45,371 nucleotides of DNA from an uncultured Prevotella sp. Lineage in GTDB: Bacteria; Bacteroidota; Bacteroidia; Bacteroidales; Bacteroidaceae. The translations under genes were made by a program, and so were the position numbers. Every line of letters begins with the position of its first letter. The first letter of the stretch is position 1. The notes beneath the pieces were generated by a model that was not told where the DNA came from, searched no databases, and saw only the letters and a program-made list of their open reading frames with translations. The stretch is from contig CALUGW010000003.1 of NCBI GenBank assembly GCA_944320305.1, forward strand, positions 1-45,371, given 5' to 3'. This document shows, in pieces, positions 22,909 through 29,795 of this stretch.

Positions 22909-24213
22909 TCATTCTGTGATTGCTGAACCGTAGAGGTCGAACTCTTCCGAGCCGGTAATCCTCATATCATAAAACTCTCCGACGCGCAGCTCATGCCCCG
23001 ACGCGGGGATGAGCACCTCAGGGTCCACTTCGGGCGAGCTGAACTCGGTGCGCCCGATGTAATAGTCTCCCTCGCGCCGGTCTACAATCACTCTCACCAC
23101 GCTGCCCACCATGGCGGCCTCTATCTCCGCGCTGATGTTCTGCTGGATGGCCATCAGCTCGTCCAGACGGCGCGTCTTAACCTCTTGCGGCACATCGTCG
23201 GCATAGTTTTCGGCGGAGAATGTGCCGTCTTCCTCAGAATAGGCAAAGGCTCCCATGCGCTCGAAGCGCGCCCGGCGGACGAACTCCTTAAGTTCGGCGA
23301 AATCCTCATCCGTCTCTCCGGGGAATCCCACCATCAGCGTTGTGCGGACGGCGATGCCCGGAACCTCGCGGCGGATGCGCTCTATCAGCTCGTATGTCTG
23401 GGCCTTGGTGACATGGCGGCGCATTCGGCTGAGCATCCTGTCGGATATGTGCTGCAGGGCAATGTCGAGATATTTGCAGACATTGGGCTTTTCCCTCATC
23501 ACCGCGAGCAGCTCCCACGGGAAGCTGGCGGGATAGGCGTAATGCAGCCGTATCCACTCCACGCCGGGTATGTCGGCCATGCGGCTGACGAGTTCGGCGA
23601 TGTGCTGCCTGCCGTCAATGTCAACGCCATAATACGTAAGCTCCTGGGCGATAACCTGAAACTCCTTTGTTCCGCCGGCCACAAGCTGCCGCACCTCGTC
23701 AAGTATGTCGTCCATGGGGCGGCTTACGTGCCGGCCGGTCATTATCGGAATGGCGCAATAGGCGCAATGGCGGTTGCAGCCCTCACTTATTTTTATGTAG
23801 GCATAGTGGCGCGGAGTGGTGAGATGCCGCGCGGCACGGGCCTCGGCGGCACCGGCGCCGGCCAGGTCGGCCACCAGCCGCCTGTAGTCGAACTTGCCGT
23901 AATACCTGTCAACCTGCGGGATTTCCGCCTCCAGCTCCTCACGGTAGCGCTGCGACAGGCATCCCATGACGTAGAGTCTGCTGATGCGTCCCTCTTCTTT
24001 CGCCTGGGCAAACTCAAGGATTGCGTCTATGCTTTCCTGCTTGGCGTCTTCGATAAAGCCGCAGGTGTTGATGACAACTATGTCGCCCTGCGGGCTGTCA
24101 CTGTCGTGAGTGCACGTGAATCCCGCCGTCTCGAAAAGCCCCATGAGCGTCTCGCTGTCGACAAGGTTCTTCGAACAGCCCATGGTTATGATATCTATTG
24201 TTTTCTTTTCCAC
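22909..24213 (-). CDS. ribosomal protein S12 methylthiotransferase RimO
   Basis: A 434-residue radical-SAM enzyme that adds a methylthio group to an Asp of ribosomal protein S12. An N-terminal domain carries cluster cysteines in MGCSKNLVDSE and INTCGFIEDAKQE. The radical-SAM motif is EGCNRHCAYCAIP (CxxxCxxC). A C-terminal TRAM-like domain ends the protein. The short GCSKNLVDSE form and the lack of tRNA-type insertions favour RimO over MiaB. It follows ftsY by 3 bp and precedes the HU gene by 9 bp. Confidence 0.93.
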   Translation of the reverse strand: MEKKTIDIITMGCSKNLVDSETLMGLFETAGFTCTHDSDSPQGDIVVINTCGFIEDAKQESIDAILEFAQAKEEGRISRLYVMGCLSQRYREELEAEIPQVDRYYGKFDYRRLVADLAGAGAAEARAARHLTTPRHYAYIKISEGCNRHCAYCAIPIMTGRHVSRPMDDILDEVRQLVAGGTKEFQVIAQELTYYGVDIDGRQHIAELVSRMADIPGVEWIRLHYAYPASFPWELLAVMREKPNVCKYLDIALQHISDRMLSRMRRHVTKAQTYELIERIRREVPGIAVRTTLMVGFPGETDEDFAELKEFVRRARFERMGAFAYSEEDGTFSAENYADDVPQEVKTRRLDELMAIQQNISAEIEAAMVGSVVRVIVDRREGDYYIGRTEFSSPEVDPEVLIPASGHELRVGEFYDMRITGSEEFDLYGSAITE

Positions 24214-24216
24214 ACG

Positions 24217-25173
24217 TCAATCGTTCTTAAACAAGGAATCCACAAACTGGCGTTTGTTGAAAAGCTGGAGGTCTTCCATGCCCTCTCCCAGGCCGATATA
24301 CTTGACAGGCACTTTGAGCTGGTCGCTGATGCCGATGACGACACCGCCCTTTGCCGTGCCGTCGAGCTTCGTTATGGCCAGCGACGTTATCTGGGTGACG
24401 GCAGCGAACTGCTTTGCCTGCTCGAAAGCGTTCTGCCCGGTACTGCCGTCGAGCACGAGCATCACCTCGTCGGGCGCCTGCGGAAGCACTTTCTTCATCA
24501 CGTCTTTGATTTTCTTCAGCTCGTTCATCAGCCCCACCTTGTTGTGCAGACGGCCTGCGGTATCAATCAGAACCACATCCGCGCCATTGGCCTTCGCACT
24601 GTTCAGGGTGTCAAAGGCCACCGAGGCGGGGTCGCTTCCCATCTGCTGCTTTATCACCGTCACACCGACACGCTCGCCCCAGATGCACAGCTGCTCCACC
24701 GCCGCGGCCCTGAAAGTGTCTGCCGCGCCGAGATAGACTTTCTTGCCTGCATTCTTGAACTGCCACGCCAGCTTGCCTATTGTGGTGGTCTTTCCCACCC
24801 CGTTCACGCCGACCACGAGTATCACATACGGCCTGTGGTCCGACGGCAAATCCCAGTTGTCGTTGTCATCGGTGTTGTTTTCGGCCAGGAGCGCGGCTAT
24901 CTCATCGCGCAGGATGCCGTTCAGCTCCGACGTGCTGACATACTTGTCGCGGGCCACACGCTCCTCGATGCGCCGTATTATCTTCAGAGTGGTGTCCACA
25001 CCAACGTCGCTTGTTATCAGCACCTCTTCCAGATTGTCGAGCACATCGTCGTCAACCTTTGACTTGCCGGCCACAGCACGCGCCAGCTTGTCAAAGACAC
25101 TGGTCTTTGTCTTCTCCAGTCCCTTGTCCAGTGTCTCTTTTTTGTTCTTGTTGAAAAAGCCGAGAATTCCCAT
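24217..25173 (-). CDS. signal recognition particle receptor FtsY
   Basis: A 318-residue GTPase that docks SRP-ribosome complexes at the membrane. The NG domain is complete: P-loop VVGVNGVGKTTTIGKLAW, DTFRAAAVEQL, DTAGRLHNK, TKLDGTAKGG. The acidic A domain of E. coli FtsY is absent; the N-terminus is short and basic (MGILGFFNKNKKETLDKG), as usual in Bacteroidetes. First gene of its operon after a terminator. Confidence 0.95.
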   Translation of the reverse strand: MGILGFFNKNKKETLDKGLEKTKTSVFDKLARAVAGKSKVDDDVLDNLEEVLITSDVGVDTTLKIIRRIEERVARDKYVSTSELNGILRDEIAALLAENNTDDNDNWDLPSDHRPYVILVVGVNGVGKTTTIGKLAWQFKNAGKKVYLGAADTFRAAAVEQLCIWGERVGVTVIKQQMGSDPASVAFDTLNSAKANGADVVLIDTAGRLHNKVGLMNELKKIKDVMKKVLPQAPDEVMLVLDGSTGQNAFEQAKQFAAVTQITSLAITKLDGTAKGGVVIGISDQLKVPVKYIGLGEGMEDLQLFNKRQFVDSLFKND

Positions 25174-25190
25174 TATTCAATATTTTACTG

Positions 25191-25198
25191 CAAACTTA
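25191..25198 (-). promoter_or_regulatory. probable -7 element for the ftsY operon
   Basis: On the minus strand TAAGTTTG followed by C, 18 bp before the ftsY ATG and downstream of the DUF4295 terminator. No TTTG is at the ideal upstream distance, so the -33 part is unclear. Confidence 0.45.
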
Positions 25199-25283
25199 CA
25201 CAATTTTTCCGAGACTCCGCCCATTATGGCAAACAAAATGGCTTTTACGCGCCACTATGCGCCGCCCGGCGGCGCACAACGCG

Positions 25284-25316
25284 CAAAAAGGCTGCACGCA
25301 CTGAAGCGCACAGCCT
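25284..25316 (-). terminator. intrinsic terminator of the rpmB-rpmG-DUF4295 operon
   Basis: On the minus strand AGGCTGTGCGC and GTGCGTGCAGCCT form a stem with a short loop, followed by TTTTTG. It lies 27 bp after the DUF4295 stop. Confidence 0.85.
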
Positions 25317-25342
25317 AAATATATGATTTACACAAACTGGTA

Positions 25343-25501
25343 TCAGTTCTTGAAGAAGTCCTTAACGGCTTCGTTGGGAACCATCTGCTCGTCAAAGATG
25401 TAAGCACCCGTCTTCGGGCTCTTCACCATCCTTATCACTTTTGAATAAGCGCGACCATCCTTTGAGCCTTCGTGGAGGGTTGCGACGGTTTTCTTTGCCA
25501 T
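25343..25501 (-). CDS. DUF4295 family small protein
   Basis: A 52-residue basic protein: MAKKTVATLHEGSKDGRAYS, then KVIRMVKSPKTGAYIFDEQM, ending AVKDFFKN. It matches the DUF4295 proteins found next to rpmG and rpmB throughout Bacteroidales. It is probably ribosome-associated, judged by size, charge and its fixed place after L28 and L33, but no role is established here. The stop is at 25343. Confidence 0.85.
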   Translation of the reverse strand: MAKKTVATLHEGSKDGRAYSKVIRMVKSPKTGAYIFDEQMVPNEAVKDFFKN

Positions 25502-25523
25502 ATCTCAAGTAATGTTTTATCGG

Positions 25524-25712
25524 TTATTTTATCTCCTTGTGGAGAGTCATCTTCTTCAGAATGGGGTTATACTTCATCAGCTCCATTCTGTCCGGAGTGT
25601 TCTTGCGATTCTTAGTCGTGACATAGCGGCTTGTGCCGGGCATTCCGCTGTTTTTCATCTCGGTGCACTCCAGGATAACCTGAACACGGTTGCCTTTTGC
25701 TTTCTTTGCCAT
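25524..25712 (-). CDS. 50S ribosomal protein L33
   Basis: A 62-residue protein ([20 protein letters not shown] ... [20 protein letters not shown]). It is the C-minus, zinc-independent type: only one Cys is present instead of the four-Cys ribbon. It lies between L28 and DUF4295 with gaps of 7 and 22 bp, so the three form one operon. Confidence 0.95.
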   Translation of the reverse strand: MAKKAKGNRVQVILECTEMKNSGMPGTSRYVTTKNRKNTPDRMELMKYNPILKKMTLHKEIK

Positions 25713-25719
25713 AATTCAA

Positions 25720-25983
25720 TTAGTCTCCTATCACTTTAATGTCTTTCCAATCGCAATATCCCTTAGCGACTGCCTGCTTCAGAGCTGCGTCAAGACCCAC
25801 TTTGTTAATCAAACGCAGACCAGCGGCACTGATCTTCAAGCTAATCCAGCAGTTCTCCTCCACGTAGTAGAATTTCTTGCTGAAGAGGTTAACGTCAAAG
25901 CGGCGCTTTGTGCGGTGCTTTGAGTGAGACACATTACAACCTATCTGTGCCTTCTTTCCTGTAATCTGACAAGTCTTAGACAT
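25720..25983 (-). CDS. 50S ribosomal protein L28
   Basis: An 87-residue protein: [20 protein letters not shown], then [20 protein letters not shown]. The zinc CxxC pair of some L28 proteins is absent, which agrees with the C-minus L33 next to it. First gene of the operon, 52 bp after a good promoter -7 element. Confidence 0.95.
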   Translation of the reverse strand: MSKTCQITGKKAQIGCNVSHSKHRTKRRFDVNLFSKKFYYVEENCWISLKISAAGLRLINKVGLDAALKQAVAKGYCDWKDIKVIGD

Positions 25984-26034
25984 TTCTATCTTAGTTTTTT
26001 CGTTTCTTTTTTATAACTTATTCCAAACAGGTTG

Positions 26035-26065
26035 CAAAGGTACGCCATTTTTTTCTAAAAACAAA
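26035..26065 (-). promoter_or_regulatory. promoter of the rpmB-rpmG-DUF4295 operon
   Basis: On the minus strand, TTTG (26062-26065), 19 nt, TACCTTTG (26035-26042) followed by C. An A-rich spacer supports it. Confidence 0.8.
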
Positions 26066-26130
26066 ATATTTGCGCTAAAAATCTGTGTTTCAAGCATATT
26101 TTCATACTTTTTGCAGCCCCGTGCGCGCTC

Positions 26131-26652
26131 TCACTTCTGCTCTTCGCTTCCATCCGCCGCATCGTCCTCGCTGCGCAGAAAGTCAAGAAACAGCTGCAAG
26201 GCAGTCTTGGTGGCAATCGCCAGATTGATGTCGCGGCCGTGGTCTTCCTCCACTTTGAGTGTCCTGCACCTGTCGGGAGTGCCGCAGGCCACCCAGATTG
26301 TGCCCACCGGAATCTCTTTAGTGCCCCCGGTAGGGCCGGCCACGCCGGTTGCCGCGATGGCAAAGTCGGTGTTCATTGCCGCGCAGGCACCCTTGACCAT
26401 GGCTACGGCCACATCTTCACACACTGCCGTTTTCTCCTCAAGCAGGTCGTGCGACACACCGAGCATGCGCTCCTTCACCTCATTGGTGTAAGAGATCACG
26501 CCGCCCTTGAAATATTTTGAGGCCCCTGGCACTGAAATGACAGCCTCGGCAATGCGCCCGCCGGTACAGCTCTCGGCCGTGGCGAGCGTCTGTTCCCTCT
26601 CCCAGAGCAACTGGCTTATCTCCCTGCTCAAAATCTTGCTTTCGAATTCCAT
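26131..26652 (-). CDS. nicotinamide-nucleotide amidohydrolase (CinA C-terminal family)
   Basis: A 173-residue single-domain PncC that converts nicotinamide mononucleotide to nicotinate mononucleotide and ammonia in the pyridine nucleotide cycle. Visible are TLATAESCTGGRIAEAV with the catalytic Ser region and AATGVAGPTGGTKEIPVGTI. The N-terminal CinA domain is absent. It follows tsaD by 7 bp and is the last gene of the map-tsaD-pncC run. Confidence 0.9.
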   Translation of the reverse strand: MEFESKILSREISQLLWEREQTLATAESCTGGRIAEAVISVPGASKYFKGGVISYTNEVKERMLGVSHDLLEEKTAVCEDVAVAMVKGACAAMNTDFAIAATGVAGPTGGTKEIPVGTIWVACGTPDRCRTLKVEEDHGRDINLAIATKTALQLFLDFLRSEDDAADGSEEQK

Positions 26653-26659
26653 AACTGAC

Positions 26660-27691
26660 TTATTTAAACGTTACTTTCGAGAATGCGGGCACATCAATGC
26701 CGCAGAAATCCCCGTCAAGATACTTGTAGTAACCCGTAATGCCTATCATTGCGGCATTGTCGGTGGTATAACTGAATTTCGGGATGTATATCTTCCATCC
26801 GTATCTGTCGGCGTGCTCGCGGAAGGCGTTGCGCAAACCGTTGTTGGCGCTCACCCCGCCGGCCACCGCCACATGTCTTATGCCCGTCTGGCCGACGGCC
26901 TTCCGCAGCTTTTTCATCAGGATGTCAACAATCGTGTGCTCCAGGCTTGCGGCGATGTCCTCCTTGTGGCGCTCGATGAAGTCGGGCTCCTTTGCCACCC
27001 ACTCGCGCAGCGAATAGAGGAAAGAGGTCTTCAGCCCGCTGAAGCTGTAGTCGAGGCCGGGAATCTGAGGCTCCGCGAACTTGTAGGCAAGCGGATTGCC
27101 CTGACGCGCCAGCCGGTCGATAATGGGGCCGCCGGGATAGCCCAGCCCCATCACTTTAGAGCACTTGTCGATTGCCTCGCCGGCCGCGTCGTCTATTGTC
27201 TGGCCGAGCACCTCCATGTCGTTATATGCGCTGACCTTCACTATCTGGGAGTTGCCGCCGCTCACAAGCAGGCAGATGAACGGCAGCGGCGGCGCCGACG
27301 TGTCGTCGTCGCTCTCCTTGATGAAGTGCGCCATGACGTGCCCCTGCAGATGGTTCACGTCGATGAGCGGTATGCCCAGCGACCGGGCGAAGCCCTTGGC
27401 GAAGCTGACGCCCACGAGAAGCGAGCCCATGAGCCCAGGGCCGCGGGTGAACGCCACGGCCGAAAGCTGCTCCTTGGCCACGCCGGCGCGCTTCAGAGCC
27501 TGGTCCACCACAGGCACCACGTTCTGCTGGTGGGCTCTTGAGGCCAGCTCGGGCACCACTCCGCCATATGCCTTGTGGACGTCCTGGCTCGCCGTGACGT
27601 TGCTCAGCAGCACACCGTCGCGCAGCACTGCGGCCGACGTGTCGTCGCAGCTGCTCTCTATACCTAATATATATATGCTTTTCTTTTCCAT
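26660..27691 (-). CDS. tRNA N6-adenosine threonylcarbamoyltransferase TsaD
   Basis: A 343-residue ASKHA-fold enzyme that transfers threonylcarbamoyl to A37 of ANN-decoding tRNAs together with TsaB and TsaE. Visible are LGIESSCDDTSAAVL at the start, the metal-binding DVNHLQGHVMAHF, LVSGGNSQIV, and VAGGVSANNGLR. Length and motifs are standard. It lies 6 bp after the map stop. Confidence 0.95.
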   Translation of the reverse strand: MEKKSIYILGIESSCDDTSAAVLRDGVLLSNVTASQDVHKAYGGVVPELASRAHQQNVVPVVDQALKRAGVAKEQLSAVAFTRGPGLMGSLLVGVSFAKGFARSLGIPLIDVNHLQGHVMAHFIKESDDDTSAPPLPFICLLVSGGNSQIVKVSAYNDMEVLGQTIDDAAGEAIDKCSKVMGLGYPGGPIIDRLARQGNPLAYKFAEPQIPGLDYSFSGLKTSFLYSLREWVAKEPDFIERHKEDIAASLEHTIVDILMKKLRKAVGQTGIRHVAVAGGVSANNGLRNAFREHADRYGWKIYIPKFSYTTDNAAMIGITGYYKYLDGDFCGIDVPAFSKVTFK

Positions 27692-27697
27692 TTCTCA

Positions 27698-28558
27698 TCA
27701 GTACGACAGCACCTCGACGCCGTGCTCCGTCATCAGGAACGTGTGCTCCCACTGTGCGCTCGGCTTCTCGTCGCCGGTTATCACTTCCCATCCGAACTCG
27801 TCGTCGGCGTCGATAAACACTTTCCATGTGCCCATGTTCACCATCGGCTCGATGGTGAACACCATGCCCGGCACGAGCAGCATACCCGTGCCCTTGTGGC
27901 CGAAATGGAGCACCTCCGGCTCTTCGTGGAACTGAAGGCCGACACCGTGGCCGCAGAGATCGCGCACCACGCCGTAGTGATATTTCTCGGCGTGCTTCTG
28001 TATGGCATGGCCGATGTCGCCCACAAAGCCATAGGGCTTCGCCGCCTCGGCGCCTATCTCAAGGCATTCCTTGGTCACGCGCACAAGCTGCTCTTTCTCC
28101 GGGGTGGTCTTCCCGATGATGAACATACGCGAGGCGTCGGCATAGTAGCCGTCGAGAATCGTGGTGAAGTCCACGTTGACAATATCGCCCTCTTTAAGCA
28201 CGTCCGTCTTCTTCGGTATGCCGTGGCACACCACCTCGTTGATGCTCACGCACACGCTCTTGGGAAAGCCCTCGTAGTTGAGGCACGCCGGCACTCCGCC
28301 GTGGCCCACACAGTAATCATAACAGATTCTGTCAATCTCCAGAGTGTCCATGCCCGCGTGTATCTGCCGAGCCACTTCGTCAAGCACGCCGGTGTTCACC
28401 ACGCCGCTCTTCCTTATCCCCTCTATCTGCTCGGGGGTCTTTATCAGGTCGCGCGTGGGCACCAGTTTGCCCTTGTTTTCCCAGTACATCACCCGCTTGT
28501 CCATCTCGGTGGGTTCCTGTCCGTGAACCAAGTGCCATCTTTTCTTCTTGCCCCACAT
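27698..28558 (-). CDS. methionine aminopeptidase, type I
   Basis: Removes the initiator Met from nascent proteins. The metal ligands are in place: VNVDFTTILDGYYADASRMF (two Asp), CGHGVGLQFHEEP (His), TIEPMV (Glu) and the final Glu in QWEHTFLMTE. It has a 38-residue N-terminal lead (MWGKKKRWHLVHGQEPTEMD). The ATG at 28558 gives 286 residues and is preferred over 28588, which lies within 3 bp of the likely -7 element. The ATP-independent core is intact. Confidence 0.93.
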   Translation of the reverse strand: MWGKKKRWHLVHGQEPTEMDKRVMYWENKGKLVPTRDLIKTPEQIEGIRKSGVVNTGVLDEVARQIHAGMDTLEIDRICYDYCVGHGGVPACLNYEGFPKSVCVSINEVVCHGIPKKTDVLKEGDIVNVDFTTILDGYYADASRMFIIGKTTPEKEQLVRVTKECLEIGAEAAKPYGFVGDIGHAIQKHAEKYHYGVVRDLCGHGVGLQFHEEPEVLHFGHKGTGMLLVPGMVFTIEPMVNMGTWKVFIDADDEFGWEVITGDEKPSAQWEHTFLMTEHGVEVLSY

Positions 28559-28585
28559 AATCAATAGCTTGTGTTTTAAACTGTG

Positions 28586-28618
28586 CAAAAGTAATATTTT
28601 TCCGCCAAACTAAGACAA
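28586..28618 (-). promoter_or_regulatory. probable promoter of map-tsaD-pncC
   Basis: On the minus strand, TTG (28616-28618), 22 nt, TACTTTTG (28586-28593) followed by C. The spacing is slightly long. Transcription would begin near 28580, which supports the 28558 start for map. Confidence 0.6.
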
Positions 28619-28845
28619 TTATATTTCATTTCTTTGCCCGCAGGCGGCATTTTTACATCTCCGCCGCCCACAACAGCCCCACTGCCGACTGCCGCCGGCC
28701 AGACGAGAAATTGCATAAAGATTCATTTTGCAGTGCATAAATATCCGACTCAAACCACATCAGAGCCTGCCGCAGAACACTGACACTGCTCGTTTTTAGA
28801 ACACATTTGAGCCACTCGCATAACAACCTGATTCTCAACAAGTTG

Positions 28846-28928
28846 CAATACAGGCCATTTCAGCCTCCGAAACAGGCCATTTCGCGTTCTAAAATGGCCT
28901 GTTTCGGAGGCTGAAATGGCCTGTATTG
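28846..28928. repeat. perfect palindrome with 37-bp arms
   Basis: Arms 28846-28882 and 28892-28928 are exact reverse complements around a 9-nt loop. Each arm contains two copies of AGGCCATTT. The start CAATACAGGCCATTT is also found at 37.7 kb, and a variant at 12.97 kb. It lies between divergent genes, so it is not a simple terminator. Confidence 0.95.
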
Positions 28929-29036
28929 AAAAACGGAACGGCCCGCGCTCCTTGCCAAAGAGGCCTATACCGCGCTTCAGCCGCACTTTTTGACCATCCG
29001 GCCTTGGCCGCCCAACTGCATATTCATGCATAAGTA

Positions 29037-29135
29037 GCTGTTCAAAATTAATCGATATTGCATACCTTGCAGGTGCTCTTTTATATCTTTGCCACCATCT
29101 TGTGTGCTATTTGACGGCAATTAATTTTGAACAGC
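29037..29135. repeat. MITE-like element with 16-bp inverted ends
   Basis: GCTGTTCAAAATTAAT (29037-29052) and its exact reverse complement (29120-29135) flank 67 bp without coding capacity. The ends resemble IS termini of the GGCTGTTCAAAATTAAT type that I associate with Bacteroidales insertion sequences. It is 99 bp and more AT-rich than its surroundings. No target duplication is obvious. An internal TATCTTTG (29084-29091) could act as a mobile promoter element. Confidence 0.65.
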
Positions 29136-29166
29136 CACGTGTTTATTTTCACAAAAGAGCCGGATG

Positions 29167-29200
29167 TTTGCCTCGTTACGGTTTTATTTTGCTACTTTTG
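29167..29200 (+). promoter_or_regulatory. promoter of the phosphatase gene
   Basis: TTTG (29167-29170), 22 nt, TACTTTTG (29193-29200) followed by C. The leader to the ATG at 29273 is about 65 nt. Confidence 0.65.
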
Positions 29201-29272
29201 CAAAACGTTGCCAACTGCAAAAACGCCCGGCGCGACGCGCCACGCTATTAAACAATGTAAACCACACTGACA

Positions 29273-29788
29273 ATGACAAAAGACAACCAACAGGAAAACA
29301 GCGGGAAATACAGCATACTATTCGTCTGCCTCGGCAACATATGCCGTTCCCCGGCGGCCGAGGGCATCATCAAGAAGATGATCCGCGACGACGGGCTGGA
29401 GAGCCTTTACCGCGTTGACTCGGCAGGAATAGGCGGATGGCACGTGGGCCAGCTGCCCGACAGCCGGATGCGCCGCCACTGCGCCGCGCACGGCTACAGA
29501 CTGGACAGCCGCGCGAGACAGTTCGCCGACAGCGACTTCGGCGACTTCGACCTCATCGTGACCATGGACGCCGAGAACTATGCCAACATATCGCGCCGCG
29601 CCCCGCAAGACGGATGCAGGGCCGAAATAGTGCGCATGGCCGACTTCCTTGCCTCGCATCCTGGGCAGCACACCATTCCAGACCCCTACTACGGCGGCGA
29701 CAACGGTTTCGAGCTGGTGGTCGAACTGCTCGAAGACGCCTGCCGCAACCTGCTCGACCGGATTAACGAAAAACTGACTGACAAATAA
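29273..29788 (+). CDS. low molecular weight protein tyrosine phosphatase
   Basis: A 171-residue cysteine phosphatase. The P-loop FVCLGNICRSPAAEG has the catalytic Cys19 and Arg25 (CX5R), and the general acid Asp137 is in IPDPYYGG. The N-terminal ~12 residues are an extra polar lead (MTKDNQQENSGK). It dephosphorylates protein tyrosines; in Bacteroidales these enzymes often act on capsule-related tyrosine kinases, but no kinase is nearby. It is followed after 7 bp by a secreted protease gene, so the two are probably co-transcribed. Confidence 0.93.
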   Translation: MTKDNQQENSGKYSILFVCLGNICRSPAAEGIIKKMIRDDGLESLYRVDSAGIGGWHVGQLPDSRMRRHCAAHGYRLDSRARQFADSDFGDFDLIVTMDAENYANISRRAPQDGCRAEIVRMADFLASHPGQHTIPDPYYGGDNGFELVVELLEDACRNLLDRINEKLTDK

Positions 29789-29795
29789 GCAAGAC

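Larger units (their letters stand above)
28619..29272. other. 654-bp divergent intergenic region
   Basis: No convincing gene is present. It holds a perfect long palindrome (28846-28928), a GGCCTATA/GGCC-containing stretch after it, a MITE-like element (29037-29135), and the promoter of the phosphatase gene (29167-29200). The remainder (28620-28840) is of mixed composition with short random frames only. Confidence 0.7.

Noticed and set aside
22993-25062. 689-residue plus-strand open frame
   Set aside because: Antisense shadow of rimO and ftsY, both of which have full conserved motifs.
29037-29135. attC-like or integron site
   Set aside because: The inverted ends lack the R'/L' box core triplets, and no integrase gene is near.
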